From positions 56,001 through 120,000 of the forward strand of contig JAWQFJ010016806.1 of NCBI GenBank assembly GCA_034096865.1: a stretch of 64,000 bases of DNA, in the 5' to 3' direction. This DNA comes from Theodoxus fluviatilis (Eukaryota; Mollusca; Gastropoda; Cycloneritida; Neritidae). A model generated the notes under the pieces. It was not told where the DNA came from. It did not search any database and was given only the letters and a program-made list of their open reading frames with translations. Every line of letters starts with the position of its first letter. Position 1 is the stretch's first letter. The position numbers and the translations under genes were made by a program. This document shows, one piece after another, positions 45,891 through 57,409 of the stretch.

Positions 45891-46341
45891 ATAGAAATTT
45901 TATACTCGTGTAAAAGGAGCGGCTTTTGTCCTGTCCCTCGCTCTGCAGTGGAATTGATAGCTGATGTTGGCCCTCGCTTGTGAGAGGAGCCAGCGTATGC
46001 GCATTGCCGGTTCTGCCTATGGAAAATTTTCCCGTTTGCCGGGTCTCGGCGTCCTATTGTTCTGGCGGCCTCCATAAATAGCCTTCCACTACATGTAAAG
46101 CACTTTTATTGGTTTATCCATTTATATCGCTCGACTTCCTTAGCCAGACCTGTCGTGGCTTCCCAACACAGCTAGGTAAACTATGGGCCACTTGCTTCCA
46201 TAATCCGATTGACCATTAATTAAGTGCCCTTTGTTGTTGGCCAATAGGCAAGCTGGACTGTTGGTGAGCTGGTGCACACTCTGGCGGTGTTGACACGAAG
46301 GATTAAAGGCGTCCTCTATAATTGTAATGGCCTGTGGCTAT

Positions 46342-46345
<4 letters not shown>
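45891..46345. other. No gene recognised
   Basis: A 71-codon minus-strand frame at 45860-46075 has no family resemblance. Confidence 0.4.
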
Positions 46346-46347
<2 letters not shown>

Positions 46348-46377
<30 letters not shown>

Positions 46378-46400
46378 AACAAACAAACAAACAAACAAAC

Positions 46401-46462
<62 letters not shown>
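46348..46462. repeat. CA, CAAA and GA compound microsatellite
   Basis: CA units, then about seven CAAA units, then about 31 GA units. Confidence 0.97.
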
Positions 46463-46465
<3 letters not shown>

Positions 46466-46916
46466 CATCTATACACACATACACACCCACAAACACACAT
46501 GCATGTTTGCATGAACACATTAACATATGGACAAGAAGAAACCTTTATTTGGTTTAAGAAGAGTAGTTTGACTAGAGTGCTCCTGTTTATCTCAGGCTTT
46601 TGATGGAAATGTTTCATGTCAGACAGGAAACGCCTTCATCTTTGATCCAACCTCAACTGTGAGTTTTTGTGAACAATATTCTGGCTCGCTTACTCCAGAA
46701 ACACATGTTTCACTGACTGTAAGTATCCAGCAAGGATATGATAAAACCCATGCAAAAAGTAAACGGAGGATAAGGCCGCACAGAAAACACAAGTCAGTTC
46801 TTGAAATTACCTCACGATACTGGCTGTAGAAAATAAAGTCAAAATTCTAATTAAGTGTGGTGCGTCAACTGATTTATATTCTGTTTGTCACACGTGAAGA
46901 AGTTTCTTTGGATGAT

Positions 46917-47460
46917 TTTTTCATCATCATCATCATCTATCCCGAAGTCTTGACGACCGTTGAGGCACCATAGATTTGGCTACCAGTTCCCTCCATCCTT
47001 CCCAGCTGTCTGTCCCTCTGACTGCCTAGCACAGCGTCCAGCCTGACCCCTCTGGGATGTTGTCTTCCCATCTCCTTTTCTGCCTGCACCTCTCTCTGTC
47101 TCCCTGTACTGTTCCGTGTAGGATTGTTTTGGCCAGTCCTGAAGATCGCGAGATTTAGCAATATATTACCTCGGTTGCCTTCTCTTACCACGGTAAGGAG
47201 AATTTCGCAAGGCCCAATAGCTTGCCTGGTTGTGTTCGGTACTTCCTCATTTGTAATGTTGCCCATGTAGGAGCCGCCAAGGATCTTCCGGAAGCATCTC
47301 ATCTCTGTGTCCAGTATCCTCTCCTCCAACTCGGCTCTTAGGGTCCATGACTCGCAGGCATATAGGAATATGGAGATGACCACGGAGCGCATCATGTTGA
47401 TCTTTGGGCTGAGGGTGATGTTCCCATCATTCCAGATGGGCTTTATCTAGAGATACCTAA
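46917..47460 (-). pseudogene. Decayed LINE ORF2 C-terminus with ATG trinucleotide tail
   Basis: The minus-strand frame reads KPIWNDGNITLSPKI, MMRSVVISIFLYACESWTL, EMRCFRKILGGSYMGNITNE and EVPNTTRQAIGPCEILLTVV. After this the expected KLKWYGHVSRS block is scrambled and the remainder continues in another frame, so at least one frameshift is present. The tail on this strand is ATGATGATG repeats (46921-46937 region). Same broad family as 23745-24130, but with a different tail. Non-functional. Confidence 0.8.
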
Positions 47461-48150
47461 AATGTTAACAATCTTTAGCCATCGTTGTCATACGTCTCGT
47501 CTTGAAAAACTTGTTAACTTTTGCAGAGCAGGCTACTTTCAGCAAAGATAACACCAAGTCTATGTATACGTAAAGATGTAGGCCCTACTAGTGGCGGCCT
47601 CTCCTGTCGATTCCTTTTGGGGAACTAAGGTACAAGAGAAAGGAAGCGGTTCTACACAGCGCCTTATCTTCCGAATCAAAGCCTTAAACCGCATTCCACT
47701 TTGCCGTACTTGTTTATCATTCTACCTGATCAGTCCCTTACTAACATCTAACTACATATTCACTATCAACGGATGCGACTCCCACAGTCAGGTACCAGGA
47801 CACCTGCACCACCAAGGGAGTATCCTAAAGCGATGCTGGCTCACTGCCGTATATACCCATTCTGTTCACAGACAACCAAGTCAGGCGCAGTTGCATTGCA
47901 CCTTCACAGTCGTCACATCCGGATTTACTCATCGATCGAGATTTTTTGCGGTTTTTTGTGGGCGAGAAAGTATCTGTGGAAATGAAACACTGAAGAGCAC
48001 ATGCAGTGTACAAAAGAGATATCGATGGGACTGGACCAGTGAACGGTGCTCTGGAATGCAAGGAGATCTTAAGGGGATGATGGCGAAGGTCACTCTCACA
48101 TTGTCTCTGTAGTTCCTACGTCTAGGCACACCAAGAGGAGGTGTCTCGGT
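47461..48150. other. No gene recognised
   Basis: A 173-codon frame at 47591-48112 shows no domain or motif that I can name and has an unremarkable composition. Confidence 0.4.
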
Positions 48151-48208
48151 CAGGGCTCAGTTTTGTGAGAGCAGACCGCGGCCTTAATCCGACTGAGCCA
48201 CGATGATT
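48150..48208 (-). mobile_element. tRNA-like SINE head fragment, A box only
   Basis: On the minus strand, ATCGTGGCTCAGTCGGATTA then AGGCCGCGGTCTGCTC resembles a tRNA-derived promoter head (A-box TGGCTCAGTCGG). A B box is not evident, so it is a fragment. Confidence 0.45.
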
Positions 48209-48815
48209 TAGACTATTTTTGAAGTCCAATGAGGTGCTTCAGTAAGTCGCTTGGCAGCAAAAAGATCACCTTGGGATTGGGATTAACCATGATGAGGCGT
48301 CTTCCATGCAATCGTGATGACTTTGACTTTGCTTCAGTCGAATGACGGCGTTTTACCAAAACGGACGTGGTCAGTGATCTGGCGTGTAAAGGCTTGGCTA
48401 GGTCATCATGCACCAATGCCATGATACTTTGCTCGAACAGCTTGCGAGTGACGTCAACGCTTTTCAAAGTGTTTTGCCTCTTACTGCATCAGCACACAGG
48501 CAGAACAGTTTCTCGCAGCGGATGTGCCTAGACCTGAAACCGTCAGAGTTATGGCTTCCACCAAGCTCTGTGGCTGCTTGTTTGCGTCATTGATTGCGTT
48601 ATGCGAGTTCTAGAAGCTGCTTCGTGACGTCTTTACGTGCCAACAAGAATGAAAGTTGTGATGTCTGTGGGATCTTCCCAGAAATCCATGGTGTTTAGTT
48701 TACGTCATAATAAAAAGATCCTGGCAGCCCACATCCCAGTGCTCTCCCCTTGTGCCCTCATGAGTTCAAAGCCAACCCGAAGCCTCTGCTGGGCTATTGA
48801 TAGCCTCTTTTTGGG
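48209..48815. other. No gene recognised
   Basis: Short frames only; nothing I can name. Confidence 0.45.
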
Positions 48816-48822
48816 TGAGGTG

Positions 48823-48895
48823 TAGATGGTCCAGCATGCTAAGGCGTTGGGCTTTGCAGCGAGGCGTTGTGCCGTGGTTCAATCCCAGGGGCGGG
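48823..48895 (+). mobile_element. tRNA-derived SINE head with B box
   Basis: AGATGGTCCAGCATGCTAAGG matches the A-box region, and GGTTCAATCCC fits the B-box consensus GGTTCNANNCC. Spacing is tRNA-like, but pairing is imperfect and I cannot assign an anticodon. It lies only about 45 bases 5' of a truncated LINE. Confidence 0.5.
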
Positions 48896-48939
48896 AGAGA
48901 TGGGAGAAAAGTTAGGTCATTGAGACAAATTTCACAGGT

Positions 48940-49484
48940 AACACCGGATGTGTATTTAAACTCTTTGATGCACAGATCCAACCGATTCTTTTGTACGAAG
49001 CTGAAATCTGGGGAATGGATGATTGTCACACCGTTGAAAGTGTACATCTACATGCTCTGAAAAGCTTCTTAAATGTATCTTCACGAACCCCTAATGATAT
49101 GATCTATGGGGACACCTGGCGTTTCCCTCTGTCTGTCAATGCCAAGTTACGCAGTGTCAAGTATTGGCTAAAATTTTTGAAAATGGACGAAAGTAGGTTA
49201 CCCTTTAGAGCATATCAGATGATGCTGTCCACATCAAATAATGAAAAATTGTGGGCAACCAAAATAAAGAAGATACTGGTAGAATGTGATTGTGAAATCG
49301 TATAGGCAAACCAGCGGGTTGCCAACGAAAAGGCGTTCTTGAGAAATATTAGAGGAAAACTCATTAGCAGATTTTATACTGACTGGGAAATGCGAGTTCG
49401 GAACAGTAATAGATATTCCTTCTCTAGACCATTCAAAATATCATTTGAAACTGAACAGTACCTCTACGACATAGATAAAAAAGC

Positions 49485-49532
<48 letters not shown>

Positions 49533-49991
49533 TTTAGGATGAGAATTACAGATTTGTTCACGCATAAATACAGATACGTGACAGGGGATGGTTTTAATTT
49601 GTGTCCGCTCTGCAGAAAACGAGAAGAAACAGAGACTCATTTTATTCTCTACTGTTTTTCATTGCATGATTTAAGGGAACGTTTCTTATTTGCTTCTTTA
49701 GATTTTAAAGTCGATGAACCAGTAACATTTTTAATGTCCAGTAAGCAAAGGAAGACCATAAGATCAATCAGCATGTTTTTGTATAAAGCATTTAAACGTA
49801 GACAGGATGCGCTTGAATCCGCGGAGCGGGACAGCTTTTATATATGTTAATTATTTTCTTTTGGGTGTATTGGCATGTATTGACACTGCACTTGAAATGT
49901 ACTGTTACTGTATACTTGAAATGTGTTGACATGCACTGACACTGTACACTTGAAAGGGGCCGGTGGCCTATTCAATAAATTTATTCGTTTG

Positions 49992-49998
<7 letters not shown>
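48940..49998 (+). pseudogene. 5'-truncated LINE ORF2 C-terminus, with stop, TA expansion and 3' UTR
   Basis: Reads FKLFDAQIQPILLYEAEIWG, HLHALKSFLNVSSRTPNDMI and RSVKYWLKF, then a TAG at about 49303. The same frame resumes with ANQRVANEKAFLRNIRGKL and FKISFETEQYLYDI. A TA microsatellite (49488-49530) interrupts it and shifts the frame. The rest reads FTHKYRYVTGDGFNLCPLCR and ETETHFILYC, a C-x2-C...H-x4-C knuckle typical of LINE C-termini, and ends at TAA 49848. The 3' UTR has AATAAA at about 49973 and a TTCG-like tail. The reverse transcriptase core is missing. Confidence 0.85.
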
Positions 49999-50070
<72 letters not shown>

Positions 50071-50095
50071 CCTCCCTCCCTCCCTCCCTCTCTAT
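49997..50095. repeat. CT microsatellite with CCCT patch
   Basis: CT units with TGTC interruptions, then CCCT units, directly behind the LINE tail. Confidence 0.97.
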
Positions 50096-50593
50096 CCCCA
50101 CCCCAACCTCCATCACCACCCCTACACCCCACCCCTACCCCTACCCCCGTCTTCTGCCTTGTTCTCCGAAAACAAGCAACGTTACACTTCACTTTGAAGT
50201 CTTTATTCTTCGTACTCTAGGCACATTAAAGTTTCACGTCATACACATCTCTCTCCGTGGCTTGGGGCATTGCATTATGCAGACGGAGGTTGATGAAAGG
50301 ATTTGGAAAACAACAAGAGACGTGCTAGACGGTAATTTCCTGACAAAACAGAGTGTTTCGCACTGTTCGAAAGAAACGCTAGCAGAAACACAATTCAGCT
50401 CAAGTGGAAGACCTGGTCTGCTTTCCTCGAGTTAAATGGTGGTTTGGGACCAGAGTTAGAATCGATATCGCCACAAAGGTGGAAGAGGAGGCAAGTTGTG
50501 CAATTATGTCGGTTTTTCTGTCCCCCTGAAAGAGGCGTTTCTGATCGAACTTCTGCTTTGGAAAGGAAGTTGGCAGCCTGCATCAAACCAGCG

Positions 50594-50690
50594 TGCTGCA
50601 CATGCAGCGCGAGAGAGCGGTAGGCATGGAGCTTGCTTGTGTTGCACATGCAGCGCGAGAGAACGGTAGGCATGGAGCTTGCTTGTGTTG
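50594..50690. repeat. Tandem duplication of about 47 bp
   Basis: Two copies with core CACATGCAGCGCGAGAGA then CGGTAGGCATGGAGCTTGC, differing at one base. Confidence 0.85.
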
Positions 50691-52700
50691 TTGCTCAATG
50701 GAAGGTGAAACACCTTGCCACGAGATGCGGATTTTCGAGTTTGTCGTAATGCTTCAAGGAGCAAGACAAGTTTACTCTCGAGATTAACGAAGTATTATAA
50801 TAGACTCGTTTCGATTTCCCCTGGCCGGTTGCGACAGTGTAGAAATCACGTGACAATACGTTCTTTTACGAAAGTTCCATTAAGGCAACACATGAGATTT
50901 TCATGTAGGAATTCAATGTGTCGGTCTAAAGCGCAGTAAATGGCACGTGAATACTCGTATATTGATGTTTAGCCTGTGGAAGCATTGAAGGCTTCACAAA
51001 AAATACGCTGCGGAGATTTCCTGAAGTCCGATTTAGCTACAATGCAGCATTTTCTGTGTGAACTGAACGTCACTTCATTCCCTTCCCTGCATAGACGGAA
51101 ATTAATATTCCTTTGAGGACTCACATGAAGCGTTATATGATCAGCTGAAATATCATCGTGGTCTACGAAGGCTATAGAATTCAAAACAACAAGTCAATAA
51201 AGCCGACGAGAAGAAGGTGATATGAATCTGTGGATCTTTTTTATTTTATTGGACGAGTAAATGGCAGTGCTTGAGGATCAAACAGTGCTAGATAGCTCTT
51301 CAGGAAAGAGAGAGGTTTCTTCATCTGCCTTTTTGTGCTACTACTCATTTGTCTCTGCTAGGAGACTGCATGGAACAACAGACTGTCCATACAGTAGTTG
51401 CGTTGTACTGGTATGTGTTGTTTGAACGCCGCTTTTGGGTTTCGGAAACCTCCCTCACTGTTTCTTTGTCACGATGACAACAGGTTTTCATGGCAATCCG
51501 CATTCTTTTCTACGTGATTTTACCAGTGCTTCAAGGCGATTCGTGGACAGGAAAACATCGACAAACTGCTGAGAATTATATATGTCCTGGAACGAGAACC
51601 ATTTTTATCTGCGGGACAAAGTGGTAATACTAACGACATTAAAACATGGAAAGCAAGACTCCAAAGTGCGAGAATGTCAGAACACAGAGATGGTTCCCCG
51701 TCTGTACGAGGTGTCTGAAGAATCCTGAGAGTTTACATAGGAGTTCCATGTCGATTTCTGATGTAAAAGCACAGTGCGTATGCGAGTCTATGCAACAATC
51801 TGCAAGGAAATGCTTTCTTTCATGAATGGGAACGACTGGTGAGGGAAGACTTCCGAGTTGTGATGTCCTAAATGCTGCACTTACAACAACATAAAATGCC
51901 TTATGGTCTAGTTGGAACTCCAGCGTGTAGCTGATCTAATGTCATGATGTGTTATGAACCACGCCAATGTTAAAATTGAAATTGCTACGAGGGTTGGGAA
52001 TCGATATGAGGCATCATGGGTACACATGCGGATTTTTTTTTCTCGATGCCGGCACTTTCCAATTCTTTGACGCTAGTTTGTCGTTATTCAGCACGGAAAT
52101 ATTGTGCTACAAAACTTCTGACATTCCTTAAGATCATATTAAATGTCACGACAATGATCCCTTCGGGCCTAAAACCCCATTCGATAATTAAACAAACAGT
52201 TGTACATTCTGCATATTGTCGGACGTCGTCATTTCCTTGTCAAAACACGCGTTGCGTTTTACGTAGCCATTGGAAGTACTGCTTACGACTGGTTTTCGAT
52301 TGCAGTAAAAGCACTCTCCTGTCCTTAACACCATTGTCTACTCCCACCCATAGTCCCTAGTTGCTGTGTACTCCATCCGCGTCTCCGTCGTCACTTAGCA
52401 ACAGTGCAACGATTTCTGTCGTTCACACCACTGGCGATCGACTTGACCTACAGAGAGACTCGGCGTAAAGCAGTCACCCGAAGAAGTAAGCGTTGGTGGA
52501 GACAAATGTAACAGGGATGGATATGCCGAGAGAGCAATTGCTGAATGACGGTGACGCTGAGGAAATGAATCGACCTTGCTCGTCAGGTTTCCACTGTTGC
52601 GTTTACCACGTCCACAAAGCGTAGGACAAAACGATATGTTTTCACTGGAAACACATTACTAAAGTCCTTCGCGCTAGATTTGACGAGGTCTTTATCAGAG
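50691..52700. other. No gene recognised
   Basis: Frames of 60-114 codons scattered on both strands show no family resemblance, and I see no tandem repeats. Confidence 0.45.
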
Positions 52701-52715
52701 GAATAGAAGAGCAGA

Positions 52716-52718
<3 letters not shown>

Positions 52719-52757
<39 letters not shown>

Positions 52758-52886
52758 AGGGTGGGGGGGTGGGGGTGGGGGTGAGGGTGGGGGTGGAGGT
52801 GGTGATGGCGAAGGAAGAAACGAAAGAAAAGGGGCAGGAAGAAAAGACGAAAAAGGAAAGGGGGGGGGGGGATTATGAGGACGAGA

Positions 52887-52934
<48 letters not shown>

Positions 52935-52935
52935 A
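52719..52935. repeat. GA, GGGGT, purine and GAT tracts
   Basis: GA units, GGGGT/GGGTGG units, a purine-rich linker, a G-run (about 52861) and about 12 GAT units then GGT. Confidence 0.95.
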
Positions 52936-53402
52936 TGAATAATGATGAATAATGATGAAGGACTAGGCGTAAGGGGACATTCCAGACGATAAAGAATAAG
53001 AAGCGGGGAAATGCAAGAACGAGAAGAAAACGATGATAAGACGATGAGTTTGGGAGAAACAGGGCGTATCAAAACAAGGCCAGCTCAAAGGACAAAGAAG
53101 CAGTCAAAAGTGTTCATGTACAAATGTATTCAGTTGCAAATCAGAAGGTCAGTGGCTGAACGCAGTCAGGGAGGCGGAAGGCCTATGCACCCGATCCAAC
53201 GCTGCGTGTTCGCACCGAGCCGCCAGAGTTCTGGAGACGGTTTACTCTTCAGCCATCGACCAAACGGGAACAATGGCGGAATCGATTTCGTCGCCTCCCG
53301 CTCCCGTGTTTGGCATGGCGACTCGGCCATGGCTGATTCGGGATATTTCACGCTGAGAGATCGATTCATGTGATTGAGTTGAGCAATAACAGCCCGGTAG
53401 AT

Positions 53403-53403
<1 letters not shown>
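52936..53403. other. No gene recognised
   Basis: A 120-codon frame (53011-53373) has no recognisable domain. Confidence 0.4.

Positions 53404-53475
<72 letters not shown>
53404..53475. repeat. TA microsatellite, about 36 units
   Basis: Uninterrupted TA run; self-complementary and able to extrude. Confidence 0.98.
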
Positions 53476-53478
<3 letters not shown>

Positions 53479-53479
53479 A

Positions 53480-54877
53480 AGCAAGGAAAGAGAGGAGTGA
53501 GCAAGACTGAGTGATCTGCTTCCTAATATAGGTGGAGTCTCTAAGGCCGGAGATTGACGATGGAGCGGGAACGGCATCAAATCTATCGATGATCATCGTG
53601 CTTATTTCACTTGGAAAAAAGTCTCAGCATAGTTACTACGTTTCCTTAAAAACTGTGCAATTTTTGCAGCCCACTAGTCATTTTTAAAATAATCGATTTT
53701 ATGGGTTTTGCGTGGCATCATCAATAGTCTCCAATGCAGGTTAGCCATCAACTGATCACAGTCCCTAAAAAGTAAGGCAAGCTTTATATGTACACGCGAT
53801 GAAATACCACGTCAAAGAAAAGTCTACTTCATCAACATCGCTTCAGTTGCTCTGCAGGCGAAGTAGCAGGTATGTGGAATATCATGCCAGTGTGCCATTG
53901 CTTTTGTGCTAGTTTTAGAAGTTCCAGTTAGTTTTTCTGGCAGCAGCGCAACTTATACACTGTGTCTTGCTCTATCTCACGGTACTAGACGACAAAAGAC
54001 ACTCGAAGCCTTAGCAAAGATTGGCCTTAGCAAGCAGCAGGGAAGGCTGGCATGCCAGCATACGCTCAGCTGTCAGAGACTATGGGTCAAGCTAGTGGAG
54101 CCGACTTGTCAGCTCCAGAGAAAGAAAAAGCTCGACCAAGAATCATTCACGTGGGGCACTCCTCTGCCTGGGCCACTCTCATCCGCGTTCCCCGTGCAGG
54201 GGAATTACGAGCTACACAAAACCCCAGGGAAAGCCTTCGCACTTCTACACTAGATCCCACTATGGGCTGGGGCAAGGACTACTTCTCTCAGGACATGCAG
54301 ATCAAAATTCAGGCCTCTGATCTCAGAGGCCATTGCTTTGTTCACTTGTATGACTTCCTACTGCCAGAAATGTTTGTATTTTGTTGCTTGTGTCCATAAT
54401 TCTGTTAAGGAAGATATAGAGTGAACATAAATATGTTATTTTATGGGTATTGAGATTATTTTTTTTGACATTTAGAACCCAAATAATGAGAGTTTGGAAC
54501 AAGAAGAGGTAAGACTACTTGGCCCTTTTTATGTGTTGTTTTTAAACTATATTATTATTATTTAAACTATACTATGTTTTCAAATCATCATTCAAGTAAA
54601 GGACTTAAATAAATAAAAGAGACACCAATGGATATCATAAGAAAGGAAATGAAATAGAGATTTAAAAAAGGGTGGGGGGGAGATTGTTGAGCAGTAAAAA
54701 GGCTAATATTCAAGAGACGCAAAAACGTTCAGAACATCAACATAATTGTAGAGTTGATTAACTTATTTGTCCTCTGAAAAGCAATACAACGTTAATTTTA
54801 GTTCTAATTGCGAAAGATATGTTGACAAATACAGGAAAGAATATTTTAAAAAGCTGAGGCCTACCCTTTCGCTGGGA
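53480..54877. other. No certain gene; 3' flank of the transposase
   Basis: Frames at 53906-54253 and 54052-54399 overlap and match nothing I know. I searched by eye for an inverted repeat pairing with the sequence beyond 57409 and found none. The poly-A-rich and ATT-rich parts near 54540-54620 could hide a terminus. Confidence 0.35.
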
Positions 54878-57409
54878 TCACATCATTCTAGCTCTCTTCA
54901 CTGAAGTCTGGAGGAGAACTGCATCCTTCTCGTGGTCTCGTTCCAGATTCTGAAGTCCATGAAGTAGCACATTGGAGAGATGCCTGAAGAGCCTATCACA
55001 AGTAATGTCTATGTCATTGAAACTGGCGAATGTGCACAAGATGCCAGTGAGTCTCTTGCGGCAGCATGCCCGATGACGAGCCTTTTTCACAAAAGAAAGT
55101 CCAATCCTCACAAGTTCATATGTGCAGGAATGTGGTGTCTTAAACTTGCCTCTAGACACTTGGTGTATGAACTCCTTGGCCTCACTGGTGACAAGGGGCT
55201 CTTCGTCCGTGAAACCAAGCTCCTCTTCACACTTGCTTTCCAGCCAGCCTGCAACATAAGCTGCACTGCTCTCCTCACTTGCTGTCAGTGTCACTTGTGC
55301 TGTGCAGATCTCCATGTAGGCTGCATCCTCAAAGTCAACACTAATACCTAGGCAGGTGTGCTCTTTTGGAGCAGACTCGACATCAATAGACTCCAGAAAA
55401 GAATCTGCATGTTTGGCGAGTCGTTTTTGGCTTGCAGAAAACACATCTCTAGATGTCATGAAGCAGTTTGCCCCGGTTGTCTGTCGATAGACTCCAAATT
55501 CACCTTCGAGTCTGTCACTTTGAATTTCTCTCAAAACAACATAGTCAAATCCGGCAGAAGTGAGCAGATAGTGGCAAACAGCTTTCAGACCTTCCATGGT
55601 TTGAACCAAAGCCTTCCTGGTATCATGAGTAAAGCATTTTATCCGTGATGCTCCCTGCCCTGACTTTGCCTGCTTGAAAATCATCAAGAAAGTATCCAGG
55701 GAAGTTGAATCTTTTTCTTGGACAGCACGATGTGGGTCATTCAGACGCTGATCTTGTCCTTTTCCGGATACATTGACAGTTTTCCACCAGTTGAGGACTG
55801 TTTCAATGAAGCTAGCCGTCTGACTGCATCCTCTCAACCTCAATGCGGCAACCACTTTGTCATTGAAAACTCTCAAAACATGTTTCACATTTTGAAGCTG
55901 AAGCTTTGAAGGGCAAACAGCAGACTGTGTGAGTGGGGTTGTCTTTAGGATGTTGTCTCTCTCTTCTTTGTACAGCTGCACAACGTCTTCAAAAGATGCT
56001 GTTGCATCACCATCAAGGGTTATTTGTTTGGTCTTTTCAGTAATCCAATTGTTGCGAACGCACTTGAGGAGATGAACTGTATCGAATAAGAGGAACCAGG
56101 TACGCTCTTCATTCAGTGGATGCTTGGCTATGGCAGTTGTCTCTGATTGTCTTTCGAACAGATTGCAAAACTGTTGATTGACCTTGTGGTTGTCTGTTAT
56201 GGACCCTAAAACATGACCACCTGCTTTCTCTACACGAGCTGCTGCCTCCAGCACAATGCCATACTGGTATTCCGCTGTCAGCCTGTGCACGGGTGTCACA
56301 GAAATCATGACGCTAGGTCCCCTGTGTAGCGCCTTCATCATTACACAGAGCATGGACGTTGCTTTGCTGTTCTGATCATTTTTTGCCATGCCACTCAAAA
56401 CACCACCAGCAAAAGCAACAGTTGGCCTAATTTTCACTTCGTCGACAAGCAAGAAAACATTCTTTTGCTGGTCGATCTTAACTTTTTCAAACGTTCCTTT
56501 CAACACGGTGTCAGTGTCAACTGATGAAACAACAGATTGCAGCTTACGCTTACTGGGCAGCACAAGATACTCTCTTAGCAGTTCATAGTTGCAGTGGGGG
56601 AATGACTCAATGGCAAAACAATAATCATTCACAGAGTACTGCTTCTCAATCAAAAGCTGCAGCTGATGTGTAAGAAATGACAGTTTTTGGGCATTCTTAT
56701 TATCTCTACAGCACTCAGACTCAGATGAATGAGAACGCAAAATATCTACAACTTTTCTGGTCACAGAATCACAGTGGGGTTCAAAGTTGACAGCTATATG
56801 AACTGCTTCAAGAAACTGACTGTTTGAATTCATGCCATTATTAGGATGCAGAATTTTCCCTAAGGGCACTCTTATTCCACTCTTAAATGCAATGAGAGTA
56901 ACTACACAAGTGAGTGTCTTTTGGTTTTCCACAATGATGGAGACCTCTGATTCGCTGAAATCATCGTTCATGAAGACACACACAAGGCGATCGTTTGTTC
57001 TATTGATGATGACATTTGTGTACTTTTTCCTCAATTCTGACTCTGGCCTGAAACTTGAAAAGTCTTTGATAGCATCCTTTTCCCTCCAGAAGGCTAGCTG
57101 TCTGTCCTCAGCATTCGTTGTACGAGGTGGGGGTTTTGGGGTCGGCAGACATGATTTGAGAACATCAAATTCGGTTGGGGGATCAACAGGCCGTGCTTTT
57201 GTTCCAATCCCTTTTGTAGCATAACCTTTTCTCCAATGGCGTTCACAGATGCGATATGTTTCTGGATTGATCACAAAGTGTTCGCGTGGAGGGATTGCTT
57301 CAATCCATCTCTGTCTTTCTAATGAAGCTGCTGGAAGTTTGAACAAACGACACTTGTTCGCCTTGTTGTAGTTTCCTTTACAGTTCACCACACCACACTT
57401 GTTCACCAT
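54878..57409 (-). CDS. P-element-type transposase with N-terminal THAP domain (THAP9-like), 843 aa
   Basis: Likely a cut-and-paste DNA transposase acting in the nucleus on its own element ends. Residues 1-75 form a C2CH THAP zinc finger: C5, C10, C55 and H58, with FKLP at 23-26 and W35 as family landmarks. An RNase H-like core follows. D323 lies in VDEVKI, D406 in SITDNHKVN and E635 in SDRLEGEFGVYRQ, placed like the D-D-E catalytic residues of P transposase. FDTVHLLKCVRNN (442-454) is the P/THAP9-type block near the GTP-binding insertion. YVAGWLESK (718-726) marks the C-terminal part. The ATG at 57409 places C5 at the usual distance. The frame is uninterrupted, whereas fly P transposase genes have introns. 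Flanking inverted repeats were not found. It may be a recent element or a domesticated THAP9-like gene. The family call is strong; activity is unknown. Confidence 0.88.
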   Translation of the reverse strand: MVNKCGVVNCKGNYNKANKCRLFKLPAASLERQRWIEAIPPREHFVINPETYRICERHWRKGYATKGIGTKARPVDPPTEFDVLKSCLPTPKPPPRTTNAEDRQLAFWREKDAIKDFSSFRPESELRKKYTNVIINRTNDRLVCVFMNDDFSESEVSIIVENQKTLTCVVTLIAFKSGIRVPLGKILHPNNGMNSNSQFLEAVHIAVNFEPHCDSVTRKVVDILRSHSSESECCRDNKNAQKLSFLTHQLQLLIEKQYSVNDYCFAIESFPHCNYELLREYLVLPSKRKLQSVVSSVDTDTVLKGTFEKVKIDQQKNVFLLVDEVKIRPTVAFAGGVLSGMAKNDQNSKATSMLCVMMKALHRGPSVMISVTPVHRLTAEYQYGIVLEAAARVEKAGGHVLGSITDNHKVNQQFCNLFERQSETTAIAKHPLNEERTWFLLFDTVHLLKCVRNNWITEKTKQITLDGDATASFEDVVQLYKEERDNILKTTPLTQSAVCPSKLQLQNVKHVLRVFNDKVVAALRLRGCSQTASFIETVLNWWKTVNVSGKGQDQRLNDPHRAVQEKDSTSLDTFLMIFKQAKSGQGASRIKCFTHDTRKALVQTMEGLKAVCHYLLTSAGFDYVVLREIQSDRLEGEFGVYRQTTGANCFMTSRDVFSASQKRLAKHADSFLESIDVESAPKEHTCLGISVDFEDAAYMEICTAQVTLTASEESSAAYVAGWLESKCEEELGFTDEEPLVTSEAKEFIHQVSRGKFKTPHSCTYELVRIGLSFVKKARHRACCRKRLTGILCTFASFNDIDITCDRLFRHLSNVLLHGLQNLERDHEKDAVLLQTSVKRARMM

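Noticed and set aside
47591..48112. A 173-codon host gene
   Set aside because: No motif, no splice signals in phase and no family resemblance; a chance frame is more likely.
48823..48895. A functional tRNA gene
   Set aside because: A and B boxes are tRNA-like, but the arms do not pair well enough and no anticodon can be placed. A SINE head is more likely.
54980..57224. Plus-strand frames opposite the transposase
   Set aside because: They are shadows of the 843-codon minus-strand gene; none has a family match.
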